Shown here piece by piece: positions 22,081 to 33,433 of a stretch of 64,000 nucleotides of DNA. The notes below the pieces were generated by a model. The model searched no databases. It saw only the letters and a program-made list of their open reading frames with translations, and was not told the origin of the DNA. The stretch is from Tetracentron sinense (taxonomy: Eukaryota > Streptophyta > Magnoliopsida > Trochodendrales > Trochodendraceae): the NCBI GenBank assembly GCA_015143295.1, contig CM026551.1, positions 50,208,034 through 50,272,033 on the forward strand. Direction: 5' to 3'. Positions within the stretch are counted from its first letter, which is position 1. Each line of letters begins with the position of its first letter. Made by a program: the position numbers and the translations under genes.

Positions 22081-23345
22081 CTTGGTTTTGATGAAGAAGA
22101 AGTGTGGTGGTTTATATCTCCTACAGGGGAATACGGTGGTAGGTAGAGCAACTAAAAAGTTTGCAGGAAAACGAAAACTTGATGTTGTGCAGAGGGTAGA
22201 ATGCTTACTTAAAGTCTCTTTCGCAGTCGGTGCAGAGATGAGTATTCCGATAGGTTTTCGTAAAGGTAGATATGGTGATGATGTGCATTTGACAGAGATG
22301 ACAGGTCTATGTCCTCATCAGGGTTTTTTCTAGAATGAAGGATGAATTTCAGGTTATACATAAGTTTTGACCATATTTTATTGAATCTGGTGGAGTGCTT
22401 TTTGGGTTGGATTTGAGGGTGTGTGTAGCTGGTGGGTCTCTTTTGTAGATGGTGTAGAGGCGGGCAAGGTCAAAGCGATGGTTTATGATAATTGTAAACA
22501 TGGTTACAAAACTTTTAAAGAGGTTTTGGTTTGACGTGGAGGTGCTTCCCGAATGTGTGTGATGTGATATTCTATCTTGAAAGTTTGCTTGGTAATTAGC
22601 AAATCGGTTCTCTTAGTTCATGGTGGTGTTGCAGAATTCTCGTCAAGGTGGAGATTTGTAATATTTGGCTCATTTCTGAACAACTCTGGGAGGGCTGATT
22701 GATCGGCCACACTTATGGCCAATCGATCGGTGGCGCGTCGTCGTTTTTGCTTGGAGCACCGACGATCGATCGGCCAGGGTGGCGCTGATTGATCGGCCAA
22801 AACGAGATTTTCTAGAAAAATTAGTTTTTAGCTATTTTATGTTTTTTGGAAACCCCTAATTCGAATGGGGACTTTCTAATTGTCTAGGATTCCGAGTTTA
22901 GGCTTATAAATAGGGGATTATGGTTCTAGAGTTTTGTATGAGAATGCAATAGCATTGGGAGTAGGTGATAATAGAAATGGTTAAAGCATACTAGAGCTTA
23001 GGAAATGTTTAAGGGATGATAGATATGGATTCTTCTTTAAGTTTTCATAGAGAATGTGAGTTGAATGCTTTTGTACTGGTTCCTCAAATTTTTATGTGAA
23101 TAAAGAAGTGATCAGATCTTAACCTATGGACGTAGGCAAGTTGTTGCCGAACCACGTATATCTCTTATGTTCTTTTGTGTGTGTGTGTTTTTTTTGGTTT
23201 ATTATTTTCTATCTCGTTTTGTGATTTCCCCAATACTCTCCTTCTATTTCTCACTTATCTTTGTAAAATAAAACAATTAGACTTTGGGATCTTCTCTCTT
23301 AGTTGCTAGCGAGGATATTGCCAGCAACACTTTGGGCGTGCCACA

Positions 23346-23418
23346 TACCCTTGTGCATGTCAACCAATACGTTGTGCATACAAACTAAGATATTGATTGA
23401 CATACACAAGGGTATATG
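23346..23418. repeat. Imperfect inverted repeat
   Basis: CATACCCTTGTGCATGTCAA at about 23346 pairs with TTGACATACACAAGGGTAT at about 23397-23415, around a short loop. It may be part of an uncharacterised element. Confidence 0.45.
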
Positions 23419-23689
23419 ACATGCTTGAAATGAATGTTGGTGTTCTCCTCGTCATCAACTACTGGGGAAGATTTTGTGCCATAAAGCAAAAGGTTTTGCT
23501 AGCCAACTCTCCTTTTGTTTTACTCTTTTCGGGTAAAAAGAATAGGATTTTGTGGAAGATTTTGTTGTGTGGTTCACAAGGGCTTGACATAAAATGCTGA
23601 GCTTCTTCCCATAGACCGGATACTATCCAATTGCAATTGAACCAGAGAATCACACTCACAAAGCTCATTTAACTACTGTTTTAACTCTA

Positions 23690-23830
23690 GTTAACAAGTT
23701 TTAACCCTTAGGGTTATATTTTTTTCTTCTAAAAAGCTAATATTAGATTGATGAATCCTAAGGGTTAATGAATCTTAAAGATAGTTAATGAGTATTAAAA
23801 GTGACACATGTTGACCTATGGGTGCGATTG
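23690..23830. repeat. Diverged foldback-family copy
   Basis: Contains TTTTAACCCTTAGGGTTA, the A/T-rich centre, GAATCCTAAGGGTTAATGAATCTTA in reverse sense, and a GTATTAAAAGTGACACATG end. It is followed by GTTGACCTATGGGTGCGATTGAAC, also found at 58788-58810. Confidence 0.5.
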
Positions 23831-24198
23831 AACTCTCAATCACGATTGAATATTATCCCAACTCTCTTCTCCAAAAGGGGAAAGTGCATCAAGGGAAACT
23901 AGCACTCCCTTAAAAAATAAAATTGATGACATTTATATGTTACATTTTATTCTCAAAAATGAGTGTACATGGGGGAGAGTGAAACTAACAAATTCAAGGT
24001 CATATTAAGCCCACACGGACTTCCAAACTCTCACTCTAATAGCGAAATGTGTTGCTATTTTAATGTTATCTTTACAACCAGTTCAAACCATAATTACTTC
24101 TTTCAAAAATTGTTCTCTTAACCTATTGAACATGTTGTTGCTACCTCTGTGAGAAGAAGTCAAATCCTCTACGGTGATAACCCGGATTTGGCAATTCC

Positions 24199-24481
24199 GG
24201 TTATCACCCCTAGAGGTCTCCCACGTGTCCCTTTTGACTTCTCTTAACTGTGGTTAAGATTCATCCATTCCTAGGGTTCACCCACCCATCCTTGGCTTTT
24301 AGAAAAAAATATTAATTCTTTTTTTAAAATATTTTAATTTTAAAAAAGCCTTAAAAACAGTTTTTTAATTTTTTTAAAAAAATTTATATTTTTTTCTAAA
24401 AACCAAGGATGGGTGGGTGAATTTTAACCACAATTAAGGGATGTCAAAAGGGACACACGGAGACCTCCAAGGGTGATAACC
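24199..24481. mobile_element. Foldback element, best-preserved palindromic copy (283 bp)
   Basis: A near-complete palindrome. The left end GGTTATCACCCCTAGAGGTCTC pairs with the right end GAGACCTCCAAGGGTGATAACC. Inner blocks pair as well: ACGTGTCCCTTTTGAC with GTCAAAAGGGACACACG, GTTCACCCACCCATCCTTGG with CCAAGGATGGGTGGGTGAA. The centre is A/T-rich. An extra GGTGATAACC copy lies just to the left near 24174. No ORF is present. This is the reference copy for related pieces across the window. Type is MITE/foldback by structure; the superfamily is not determined. Confidence 0.75.
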
Positions 24482-24576
24482 TCCGTGGCTTCATGTGAGA
24501 AAGTGGATATCTGCATAGGCTATATCACTTCTCTTCTTTTGGATCCCATCATTTATTAATTTCATGCTAGTAGTTT

Positions 24577-24765
24577 TTCCTGCCAGCGAATTTTTTTTTT
24601 CTTTTTTCAGTGGCTTTAATCATTTATCTATCTAGGTTAGGGGTTAGGAGGGTTAGCACTTAGCACTCATGGTGGGCACTCAACAGCCACACCAAGACTC
24701 GAACTCGAGTCACACCTCCCCAAAGGGAGACACACATCCACTGGGACAGACCCATGGTGTGTTCC
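24577..24765 (-). mobile_element. tRNA-derived SINE (type B, minus strand)
   Basis: On the minus strand it carries a B-box-like GAGTTCGAGTC and upstream TCTGTCCCAGTGG, as in tRNA-type Pol III promoters, and a terminal A/T-rich part (plus-strand T runs at 24592-24606). It is flanked by identical 12-mers TGCTAGTAGTTT at 24565-24576 and 24766-24777. This is a promoter-bearing repeat, not a tRNA gene. Confidence 0.7.
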
Positions 24766-24829
24766 TGCTAGTAGTTTAATTAGTTAGTGGTTTAGTAAAT
24801 TTTTACTTGCCACATCATCAATAGAAAGT

Positions 24830-24915
24830 TACTCTCCCTCGGACTTGATCACAGAACCTCCCTCATGAGAGGGGTGCAGCTTGACCCTACCATCTGAGTT
24901 AGGGTGGCAGATATA
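24830..24915 (-). repeat. SINE-like fragment
   Basis: The minus strand reads CCCTAACTCAGATGGTAGGGTC (A-box-like), then GGTTCTGTGATCAAGTCC (B-box-like). No tail or target duplication was found. It is likely a truncated tRNA-derived SINE. Confidence 0.45.
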
Positions 24916-27354
24916 TTGTGCCCCTTCTAGTTAAATGGCATTCACTTGTATGGCTAGTGTACCTTACAGTAATTGCTTTTAGGAAGGTGATATGGGCATC
25001 ACTCATAAAAGGGCTTCTAGTGCACTGATACTAATCATGGTTAGGGTTGCTTTGTAATTCACTAGCAACTTACATTTTTTTAGGGTCCATTCATTTGGTA
25101 GAACTTTTAAAGTCTAGAACTTTCACTCATTCATGCCTAATTTTATTTAATGTCTAGAGCTAAGTTATTTCATAAAGTGCAAAAGTTCTACAAATATGAA
25201 ACTTTCAAGTTCCAACAAAAAAATTTGGATTTTTAATAGTTAGAAACCCTCTCCCCTTTCCTCTCATAATCTTATCTCTTGTTTCAAAATATTAATGTTT
25301 AGAACTTTTAAAATTTCCATCACCGAGAAAATAGGTAAACACGTAGGAAAGAAAGAAAAATTTTGGATTTCTAATAAAATTTTATTTGTGGTTTGTCAAA
25401 TTTTTTTTTCGTTTTCATGTTTTTAATTATTTTCTCGGCAACCAAACATAGGGTAAAAGAAAGTTGATGAAAAAGTGTCTAATCCATGAGGGCATTTTGG
25501 CCAATTGAAGATGCTTAATAGATTCTCCATATTGTCTGTTTTGGGCTGAAGTATACAATCATCTGCTTAATTTAAGGGTGTTTGTCGTTTGAGAAGGACT
25601 CATTCCTTGGACTTTCTAACCGGTAAGTGTCAAGCATGTTTGAAAGCTTTGGGATCTCCTCCAAATCCCCATCTTGACTCTTTCCTAATTACATATTTTA
25701 TACCATTAATTCAAACTCATTCAATGCGATTCGTAGAATCTCAACCTTTCGATTTCGATCGCGATCACCTAGGATGATCATAGTCGAATGGTCAATTGAA
25801 TTAAATAATAGTTGATAGCGGTGAGCCCCGCATGTGATCTTCTCCTTCACCGTCGGCACTGCACAATCTAAGATGGTTGATTTTCTTTCGTTTTGTTGCC
25901 AAAGAAAAAAAAAAGAAAAACTATAAAAAAAAATGGAAAGAACAGAAAAATAAAGTCAATTTTGTATCCTTATTTGGTTGCTAAGAAAGAAAAAAAGAGT
26001 GAAAAAAATGCTGGACGGAGAGCATGGAGGTGGTGTTGTAGGCAATGACACTAGTACAGTAGTAGTACTGGGGGCGCGGCGGTGCCGAATGTGGTGGTGG
26101 CGACAACGATGGTTAGATGTAGTGGTGGCGACACCAATGGCAGTAGAAGTGGTGGCAGGTAGTGGTGGTGGTGGTGGTATTGGTGGCAACTGGAGGTGGT
26201 GGTGGAGGCAGCAATGGTTGTGGCAAGTGGAGCTGTTGGTGGTGTTGGTGAGAAGTGGTTGAGGCATCTCCGTGGTGGTGGTGGCAGTGGTGGTGGTAAT
26301 AGGTGGTTGTGGTGACGGTACCACTGGAGACTTCGGTAAAAGTGGTGGCAATAGTTAAGATTTAGGACAAAGGTACGGAGTTGGAGATTTTCTCACCAAA
26401 TCTAAGAATTTTCCTAAATAAATAAAATCTTCACTTTGAAAAAAAAAATTAAGGGCAGTTTTTATATTTTATTTTTGACAAAACTATATATATGTGTGTG
26501 GGGGGGGGGGGGGGGTGTTTTCTGGGTTATACTTGTCAATAGCTGTTTGGTTGGTAGAGCAATTAAAATATTTATACCTGTAATACCTGCAGATAAGATC
26601 ACAAAAGAGGGGGCGGGTGTGCACCCTGAAATAAGCTCCGATGATAAAGTCAGCACACATAGAAGAAGATGAATAGTAAAATCATGAGAAGCATTGGAAT
26701 GCTGAGGCTTAACATTATTCCTTCACACTTCTTTTTCCTTTTTTATTAAGGTTCCCTTTTAATGGCCTTTCTCCCTCTTGTTTTTCTGTGATCGATTGAT
26801 GATTCCCTCTTTTCCTCCTTCTTAATGCACTGAATATCGGTGGTATTTATAGGTTTAAACTTGGAATGCCCATAGATGACCATCGATGGCTTGGATGGTC
26901 ATGCCATAAGCTATTCACTCATTACCAAATCTGTCAGACAAATCTTATGAATGATGTGGCACTCTCGGGAACCTACAATCTCTAAGTCGGTTCTGGGTCG
27001 AAAACCCATCTGAAGTGACTAGCAATAAATGTTAGGACAGTGCTTTCCACCTAACGTCAGAGACAAATGATTGCCTCCTGGGGATCAGGTCCTACAAGTC
27101 GGTCTCGTTGTCGACATCAAGACGAGTTCGTTGTCCACAATGGGGACGATACCACTGTCTTGCTGACTACGAATTCGTTGTCAGAAGACAAAGTTCTCGT
27201 TGTGAAAAACACAATGGGTTTGTTGTCGAAAACACAACGAATACATATTGCAACATCACATATGAGCTCGTATCCACCATTCAACACCGAAAACATGCTT
27301 TTTGTCACAACACCGGATTAATTACGAATTTTATCCTTTACAATATATATATAT
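24916..27354. other. Gene-free repeat-rich stretch
   Basis: No host gene seen. It contains a GGT/GTG-rich trinucleotide tract (about 26025-26340) that opens spurious ORFs on both strands, and a poly-G run of 16 at 26500-26515. A cluster of CGTTGT/ACAACG motifs lies at 27100-27240. Confidence 0.55.
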
Positions 27355-27636
27355 AGTGATGCACGTGAGAGATGAAGATAAGAGATACTGAGAAGAGGAA
27401 TCCTAATGAGGACATTTTGAATAAAAAAATTAAGGAATATTTTAAGTATAGAAACATAAGAGATATTTTGGATAAAAAAATTTGTGAGAGACACGTTGCT
27501 TATTGAAATATGACGTTGGGATATTTTAAAACCAAAAAGCTTTAGTAACAGTTTGGGTATAGCAAAGAAGGGGCGGGCGGGGCCTTCACGAGACGCTCTT
27601 CTTTTGGAACATTTTGTCAAGAGAGTGAGGAGTCTG

Positions 27637-28160
27637 ATTACACCACTGAGGTCACCATGTGTCCCTTTTAACAATACTTAATTGTGATTAAGATTCACCC
27701 ACCTCTAGGGTTCACCCACTTATACTTGGTGTTTAGAAAAAATATAATTTTTTTTAACCCTAGGAGTTAGTGAAATTAACCAAGGTTTAAAAGACATTAA
27801 TATTATTTTCTAAAAACCAAGAATAAGTGGGTGAACCTTAGGGGTCCGAGAATCCTAACCACAATTGGGGTCCCGTTACCCCCTTGAGGTTGCCATGTGT
27901 CTCTTCTAACACTATTAGATGTAGTTAAGATTCATCTACCCCAAGAGTTCACCCATCTTTCCTTAGTTTTTAGAAAAAAAATATTAATTTTTTTAAACCT
28001 TAGTTAAAGTTCACTAATTCTTAGGGTTAATTTTTTTTCATATTATTTTTCTAAAATCAAATGGAAAATGGGTGAAACTTAGGGGTGAGTGAATCTTAAC
28101 CACAATTAAAGAGTATTAAAAGGGACACATGGTGATCTCAATGGTGTAACCGGACTCTTT
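27637..28160. repeat. Two adjacent foldback-family copies (unit 1)
   Basis: The first copy (about 27650-27885) runs from CATGTGTCCCTTTTAAC through the TTCACCCACTTATACTTGG block to CACAATTGGGG. The second (about 27890-28150) runs from CATGTGTCTCTTCTAAC to TTAAAAGGGACACATGG. In each the arms are mutually inverted. Confidence 0.6.
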
Positions 28161-28689
28161 GGAGTCCGGTTATAACCGTAGAGAATTTCAAGCCTAATAG
28201 ATAGATGAGTGATGAGTAATATGAGAACGTTTTGAATTAAGTATTTGTCTTATATAATGATTATGATAAGGTAATTTGAAAATTTTGTAAATTTTCATCT
28301 ACATTTTCAAGGGCTCATTATAGATAAGAGCAAAGGGTAGTTTCGGAATTACAAAAGATTCAATTAATGTTTTGAACATATGACATCCTCTTTATATTAA
28401 CTAGAGGGCACGTGTGATGCACATGAGAGAGAGGAAGGGGAGAGACTGAGAAGAGGGACCCTAGTGAGGGTATTTCGATAAAAATAAATGAAAGAATATT
28501 TTGGGTATAGAAACTTGAGGGACATTTTGGATAAAAATAGATACATTGTTTATTAAAATATGATATTGTGACATTTTAAGAACCAAAAAGCTTTAGAGAC
28601 GTGTTGAGTATAGCGGAGAAAGGGGACGGGCAGGACCTTGGCGAAATGTTCTTCTTTCATAGCATTTTGCCAAGAGAGCAAGGAGTCTG

Positions 28690-29200
28690 GTTATGCCACT
28701 GAGGTATTCATGCGTCCCTTTTAAAACTACTTAACTATGATTAAGATTCACTCACCCTATGGTTTACCAACTTATCCTTGGTTTTTAGAAAAAATATAAA
28801 TAAATAAATTTAACCCTTAGAGTTAGTGAATTTTAATCAAGATTTAAAAGAAATTAATATTTTTATTCTAAAAAGCAAAAATAAGTGGTTGAACCTTAGG
28901 GGTCTGGGAATCTTAACCACGGTTGGAGTCATGTTACGCTCTTGAGTTTGCCATGTGCCTCTTTTGACACCCCTAATTAAGATTCATCTATCCTTAGCGT
29001 TTACCCACCTATCCTTGGTTCTTTGAAAAAAAAAAAAATTTAACCCTAGTTAAAGTTCACTAATTCGTAGGGTTTAATTTTTTTTTTATAAAATCCAATG
29101 ATAAGTGGGTGAATCTTAAGAGTGGATAAATCTTAATCACAGTTAAAAAGTTTTAAAAGGGACACATGACGATCTCAATGGTGTAACCGGACTCCAAGAA
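28690..29200. repeat. Two adjacent foldback-family copies (unit 2)
   Basis: Counterparts of 27637-28160 in the second long unit: GCGTCCCTTTTAAAACTACT .. CCACGGTTGGAG, then CATGTGCCTCTTTTGAC .. TTAAAAGGGACACATGA. Divergence between units is moderate. Confidence 0.6.
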
Positions 29201-29520
29201 GTCCGGTTATAACTGTAGAGAATTTCGAGCCAAATAGATAGGAGAACTAAGCAAACATATAATTAAGTGTTTAGCTTATATAATGATTATGATTATGATA
29301 AGGTTAGCTTAGGAATTTTACAAAATTTCATCTACGGTTGGGCTCATTATGCAAATGGTAGTTTTGGAATTTTGTAAAAATTTATCACGATTTCAAGAGA
29401 TTTGATGCAAAGTGTAGTTTTGAAATTTTGCAAATTTTTATCACATTTTCAAGGGCTCATTATGCAAAGATAGTTTTAGAATTACAAAAGATTCAATCAA
29501 CGTTTTAATCATGAGGAATC

Positions 29521-29700
29521 CTCTTTATATATGTATATTTATATATAGAGATTTCCTCATTATATATGTATATTTATATATAGAGATTAATTTTAATGCA
29601 GAGCTCCGCATTATATTTAAACTGTTATATATATAGTAAAGATAAAGAATAAAAAATATAAATATATATATATATATATATATGTTTTTTTTCGCACCCT
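29521..29700. repeat. A/T-rich microsatellite with 32-bp-type duplication
   Basis: TATATATGTATATTTATATA followed by TAGAGATT occurs twice (from about 29525 and about 29562). A (TA)n run follows near 29660-29684. Confidence 0.7.
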
Positions 29701-30428
29701 ATTTTCTAGGGAACCAAGCATGGACCGTTTATCAACCTTACATTAAATAATGAGGAGTGACCATTGTCTATTAATTAGTAAATCATTCATCTACTTGTTC
29801 TAATTTATTTGATTTCTTTTTATTTCTTCAAACAAATAGGTGAACAAGAGCCACAGTTTGGCTATCAGTTCCACCAACATGGTGCACGTGGTACCCAAAG
29901 CCGCATCATTGGTGAATGTCAGCAATTGCCAAGTGGCCCCTCGCTGCTTCTCAATATTTTGACTTCTCAATGAAAATTTTGACAAATGTCATTGTCTGAA
30001 CACGACACGTCATGAGGAAATGGTCTTTTTGATTTTTGAGGTAGTTTTGTTTCTATAGTAATATAATAGTCCATACGGCAAAAAATTCAGCCTTCATTTT
30101 CTTTCAAGACATCAGATGGTCCCAGAGTTGAAATACTTGGAATTGATGGACTATTCATTGTCAACATAGTAGAAGAAGAGAATGCTTGAATTAAGCTGAA
30201 GTTGAGATCGCGCATGTTCAAACCAAGCTCAAGTTTGGCTAAGCTTGGTCCTAATACCAACAATCAATAGTAATATCGCATGTAAGCCTTCCACTATGGC
30301 CATGTCAAATTAAGATTGTGAGTCAAAAAAACCATGCATGGTCAGGGGCAGAGACACATGGGGCCTAGAAGGGCTTCAGCCCCTGAACTAAAATATAACA
30401 CCCAGTTGTTGTATTAATAAGGGCGTAG

Positions 30429-30621
30429 ATAACCCTGAAGGGGTGGACCAGTGGTTCCCAGGACTTAATGGGTTCGGCTTCTCACTCCTCCTTTGGGGCC
30501 AATCTTGCATGAGATTTTTCCGGACTTACCTGGTGTGGCGGGTTGCGGGCTCTCGTCGCACCCTTAGGTATTAATCCTGACCCGAAGGGTTGCAGACACC
30601 TTGTGTTTCCTCAAAAAAAAA
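30429..30621 (+). mobile_element. tRNA-derived SINE (type A, full length)
   Basis: A-box-like GGACCAGTGGTTCC, B-box-like GGGTTCGGCTTCT, the family 3' part (CTGACCCGAAGGGTTG) and an A tail of 11. Identical 10-mers AAGGGCGTAG flank it at 30419-30428 and 30622-30631. The same family occurs inverted at 50183-50379 and truncated at 34472-34551. Confidence 0.85.
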
Positions 30622-30631
30622 AAGGGCGTAG

Positions 30632-31440
30632 CCTAGGAGCTGGGGGATGGGAAGGCTCTAGCCCTTGAAATTTTGAAGAAAAAAAACGATTTACAAACGA
30701 ACACAAATAGAAATGAAATGTCAAGTAGATGATGATATTAACGTGGACCACCCATCCCACATGATCCATGGAGGGCACTTAAACTTCCGGAAACATAGAG
30801 TTGGGAGAGAATACCTCCCTCCCCATGGAGTTGGAAGAGTATCTAGTCATTTTTTCGATTACATCTAGAGTAAGAGATCTCTTATCTAAAGCTTCAATTC
30901 GATTTATGAACACATTGTTCAGTCATGATTGTTTTTCTTTCCAAAACCACTCTTATCCGATCCTCAGCTCTTAGCTCCCTGGTCTTAGGTTTTCTTTGGC
31001 TTTTTTTTTTTAATCTTCTTTTTGCATTGCAACCATACACCTCATATCGCAAAGACTTCGTACAGTACCTAAAAAATCCTAAGGTGAACTACTAGTGGAC
31101 TGTTGGCTTTTTCGGAAAATGTGAATTGAACATAATATACAAAAATATGGATACGTGCGTGGTTCAGTGGCAGGCAAAGACCCCTTTAAACATTGTCATC
31201 CGTATAGAAAAAGTCTCTATGTGCCTAATCTTCTTGTCACCTGTTGTCTCTTGTGTCTGAATCTTTATTCGGGTCTCCTCCTTTGATTTTATAGACTGGG
31301 GTCCAACAATTAGGCTCTGGACCCATTGGATTCTCTTTATTTCTTTGGGATTACCGCTAAATGATTTGCTTCTTTGGGATTCCCATTATAAAAGCAATTC
31401 AATCGCGATTATCGTAATAAAAAGAAAGAGAAATGTAGCA
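30632..31440. other. Intergenic, no gene seen
   Basis: No recognisable coding or repeat signal beyond low-complexity T runs. Short ORFs only. Confidence 0.4.
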
Positions 31441-31449
31441 AAATGCGTG

Positions 31450-31625
31450 ATATTCATTCGTCAATGCCCCCTTTTTAACATTTACTAACTATGATTAAAG
31501 ATTCACTCACCCTTAGTATTCACCCATCCAACCTTGATTTTTTTTAAAAAATTAACTTTAATTTAGTTAAGCTTAACCATAATTAAAAGGAGGTTGAAAG
31601 GGATACAGGGACACGGCGGTCGACT
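31450..31625. repeat. Foldback-family copy
   Basis: CCCCTTTTTAACATTTACTAAC, then the TTCACTCACCCTTAGTATTCA block and the CATCCAACCTTGATTTTT block, an A/T centre, then CCATAATTAAAAGGAGGTTG and GGGATACAGGGACAC. It is shorter than the reference copy. Confidence 0.55.
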
Positions 31626-31712
31626 AAATAGCGAAATGTGGGGATGGCTAATCACTGCTCAAAAATAAGGGGAGATTCAACAAATGATTATTGTTTTTTT
31701 AATATAATAAAA

Positions 31713-31739
31713 CTAGCAAACACCCCGTGTGATGCACGG
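31713..31739 (-). other. Helitron-like 3' end (hairpin plus CTAG)
   Basis: Read on the minus strand: stem CCGTG/CACGG with a short loop, then GGTGTTTG and CTAG followed by T. A hairpin about 10 nt before a terminal CTRR is the hallmark of Helitron 3' ends. Confidence 0.55.
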
Positions 31740-33404
31740 TAATGACTGAAAATCCTGTTTGTTAGTAAAGGAACCACATATCTAAGTAGAAATGAAGATC
31801 AAACAATTAGAAAAGATACAATTTATCTGGGTAAAAATGAAGACCAACCAATCAAGATATTGATAGAAAGGTAATAGGAAACACAAGCATAAATAACCTA
31901 AACTGAGTTGTTTGTAAGATTAGGCATGGGACACCATCACAAATCCCATTTTTTGGTTTGTGTCAAACATTAGTTAGAGAACTTTAAAGCATTTTCTTTA
32001 TGACATTTTGGAATTCCATTAATCTCCTCTCTCTACATGGACATTGTTGTGTCATTTGGAATCACTACCTAATTGAATTAAATATTTTATTTTTAGGGAA
32101 AAAATTCATTTTGTATTCACTGTTGCAAAATCTTATTGTACCTACCTGATGTACATATTACATAGCTAGATGTTAATTGAAGCATTAATACACCAAACAA
32201 ATAGTCCAATATGTTTCCATATTTATTAATTTACTGAGCTTGTCATCAACATTAGCCTTATGTTCTAACTGTAAATGACCATCAATGATTTTATTGTAGT
32301 TTTCATTTGAACAATGAATCAGGGAAATTAATGGGGGAAAATGAAGATATAGGTAGAAGTCGAAGGTACTATTGAAGTCTGCTTGAGAAAACAAACATAA
32401 AGAGGTAGAGAATGGAAACGTTTGATATCCTTAAACGGTCATTCATTAGAACATAATCATGGATGTTGGGAAAACCAATAGTTTATTAATATATATTTTT
32501 ATCTAATAGGAGAATTACCTGAGGAGATGAACCCGGAAGAGAGAGTGAGGGATACTTGAACCAACCCTTCTCATTTAATAAGTGACTAATTGGTGACCTA
32601 ATAAATACAAATAGTGGGTTCACATAAGTTGGATTCACTATAAACATTAAATAAGAAGGTGACACATGGCAAAGGTAAGAGACAGAGAGTTAGTGAGAAA
32701 ATTAAGATTTTAATTAAGGCGAGTGGGGCCCACATGACACACATGGAGTAGAGCTATTGGTTGGAGGGTGTGCCATGTGACACCAATTACTACCTATGAA
32801 ACCCAAGCAGGTTGGGTGGACACGTGGCGATCATAGAAGAGGTTTGTGACACATGTCACCTTTAGAGGGTGTCTATTTAAACTCTCATCCCCTATTTCTC
32901 TCTCTCTCTCTCTTTTAAATCCCTCTTTGAATGACTTACGTTTCCTTCTTAACTCCTCCCCTATTTGTCTTCCTCTCTTAAATCCCTCTTTCTCTCATTA
33001 ATATATAATATATATTATAGAAATAGGATGCTTAGGTGGCATCCTCTTTGATCTCTATTTTAAGATTTGTGATGTCACATCATCACATAGTGGGAGCCAT
33101 AAATACCCTATCTTAACTTCTCATTTTCTCTCCCCGTTATTAACTCTCTCCCATGCCCCAACAGATTCTTCTACTCAACAAAGACCTCCTCTCTCTCCCC
33201 AAGTCCCAACTCCACTTAAGTGGGACTCATAAATACCCTTTCTTAACTACCCTCCTTATCCCTCTCCATTTTTATCTCTCTCTCAATGATGACCTCTCCC
33301 CACTCCAAGTCCCAACAAGACCCTCCTCTCTCCCCAACGATTTCAACTCAAAAAAAAAAAAAATCTAAAACTTCTGTAATTTTTTTTAAAAAAAATTGTT
33401 CACA
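31740..33404. other. Gene-free stretch inside Helitron-like material
   Basis: Non-coding. It includes CT-rich blocks at 32900-33000 that recur in the tandem array at 33434-33840. I recognise no ORF. Confidence 0.4.
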
Positions 33405-33431
33405 CCCGTGCATCGCACGGGTCTCTGCTAG
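33405..33431 (+). other. Helitron-like 3' end (hairpin plus CTAG)
   Basis: Stem CCCGTG (33405-33410) and CACGGG (33416-33421) with a 5-nt loop, then TCTCTG and CTAG (33428-33431), with T next. This is the clearest example of the motif in plus orientation. Confidence 0.65.
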
Positions 33432-33433
33432 TA

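Larger units (their letters stand above)
20334..23232 (+). mobile_element. Decayed, internally deleted Ty1/copia element
   Basis: LTRs at 20334-20892 and 22657-23232 share start (TGTAATATTTGGCT) and end (GTGATTTCCCCA) but differ at many sites, so it is much older than the element at 12985. A primer-site remnant (TTAGTATCAGAGCTT) follows the first LTR and a purine-rich tract (AAGGTGGAGATT) precedes the second. The interior is only about 1.76 kb and keeps Gag, zinc knuckle and protease remnants; integrase, RT and RNase H are absent. Flanking CACTC and TACTC may be a mutated target duplication, depending on the exact LTR end. Confidence 0.85.
27355..29530 (-). repeat. Tandem pair of about 1.05-kb units
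   Basis: Unit 1 (about 27355-28398) and unit 2 (about 28399-29530) align along their length. Both have GTGATGCACRTGAGAG at the left, GGGCGGGCGGGGCC / GGGACGGGCAGGACC, ACCAAAAAGCTTTAG, two foldback copies, GTCCGGTTATAACYG and ATTACAAAAGATTCAATYAA near the right. The GTGATGC anchors are about 1,057 bp apart. Unit 2 begins with a CTAG/hairpin of Helitron 3'-end type in reverse orientation, so these may be Helitron-like elements arranged head to tail. No Rep/helicase coding is present. Confidence 0.65.

Noticed and set aside
24577-24765. Possible tRNA gene (GAGTTCGAGTC on the minus strand)
   Set aside because: Same reasons: no acceptor stem, flanked by 12-bp duplications.
25956-26351. Pro/Thr/His-rich and Gly/Val/Trp-rich ORFs on opposite strands
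   Set aside because: Produced by a GGT trinucleotide tract; composition is purely repeat-driven.
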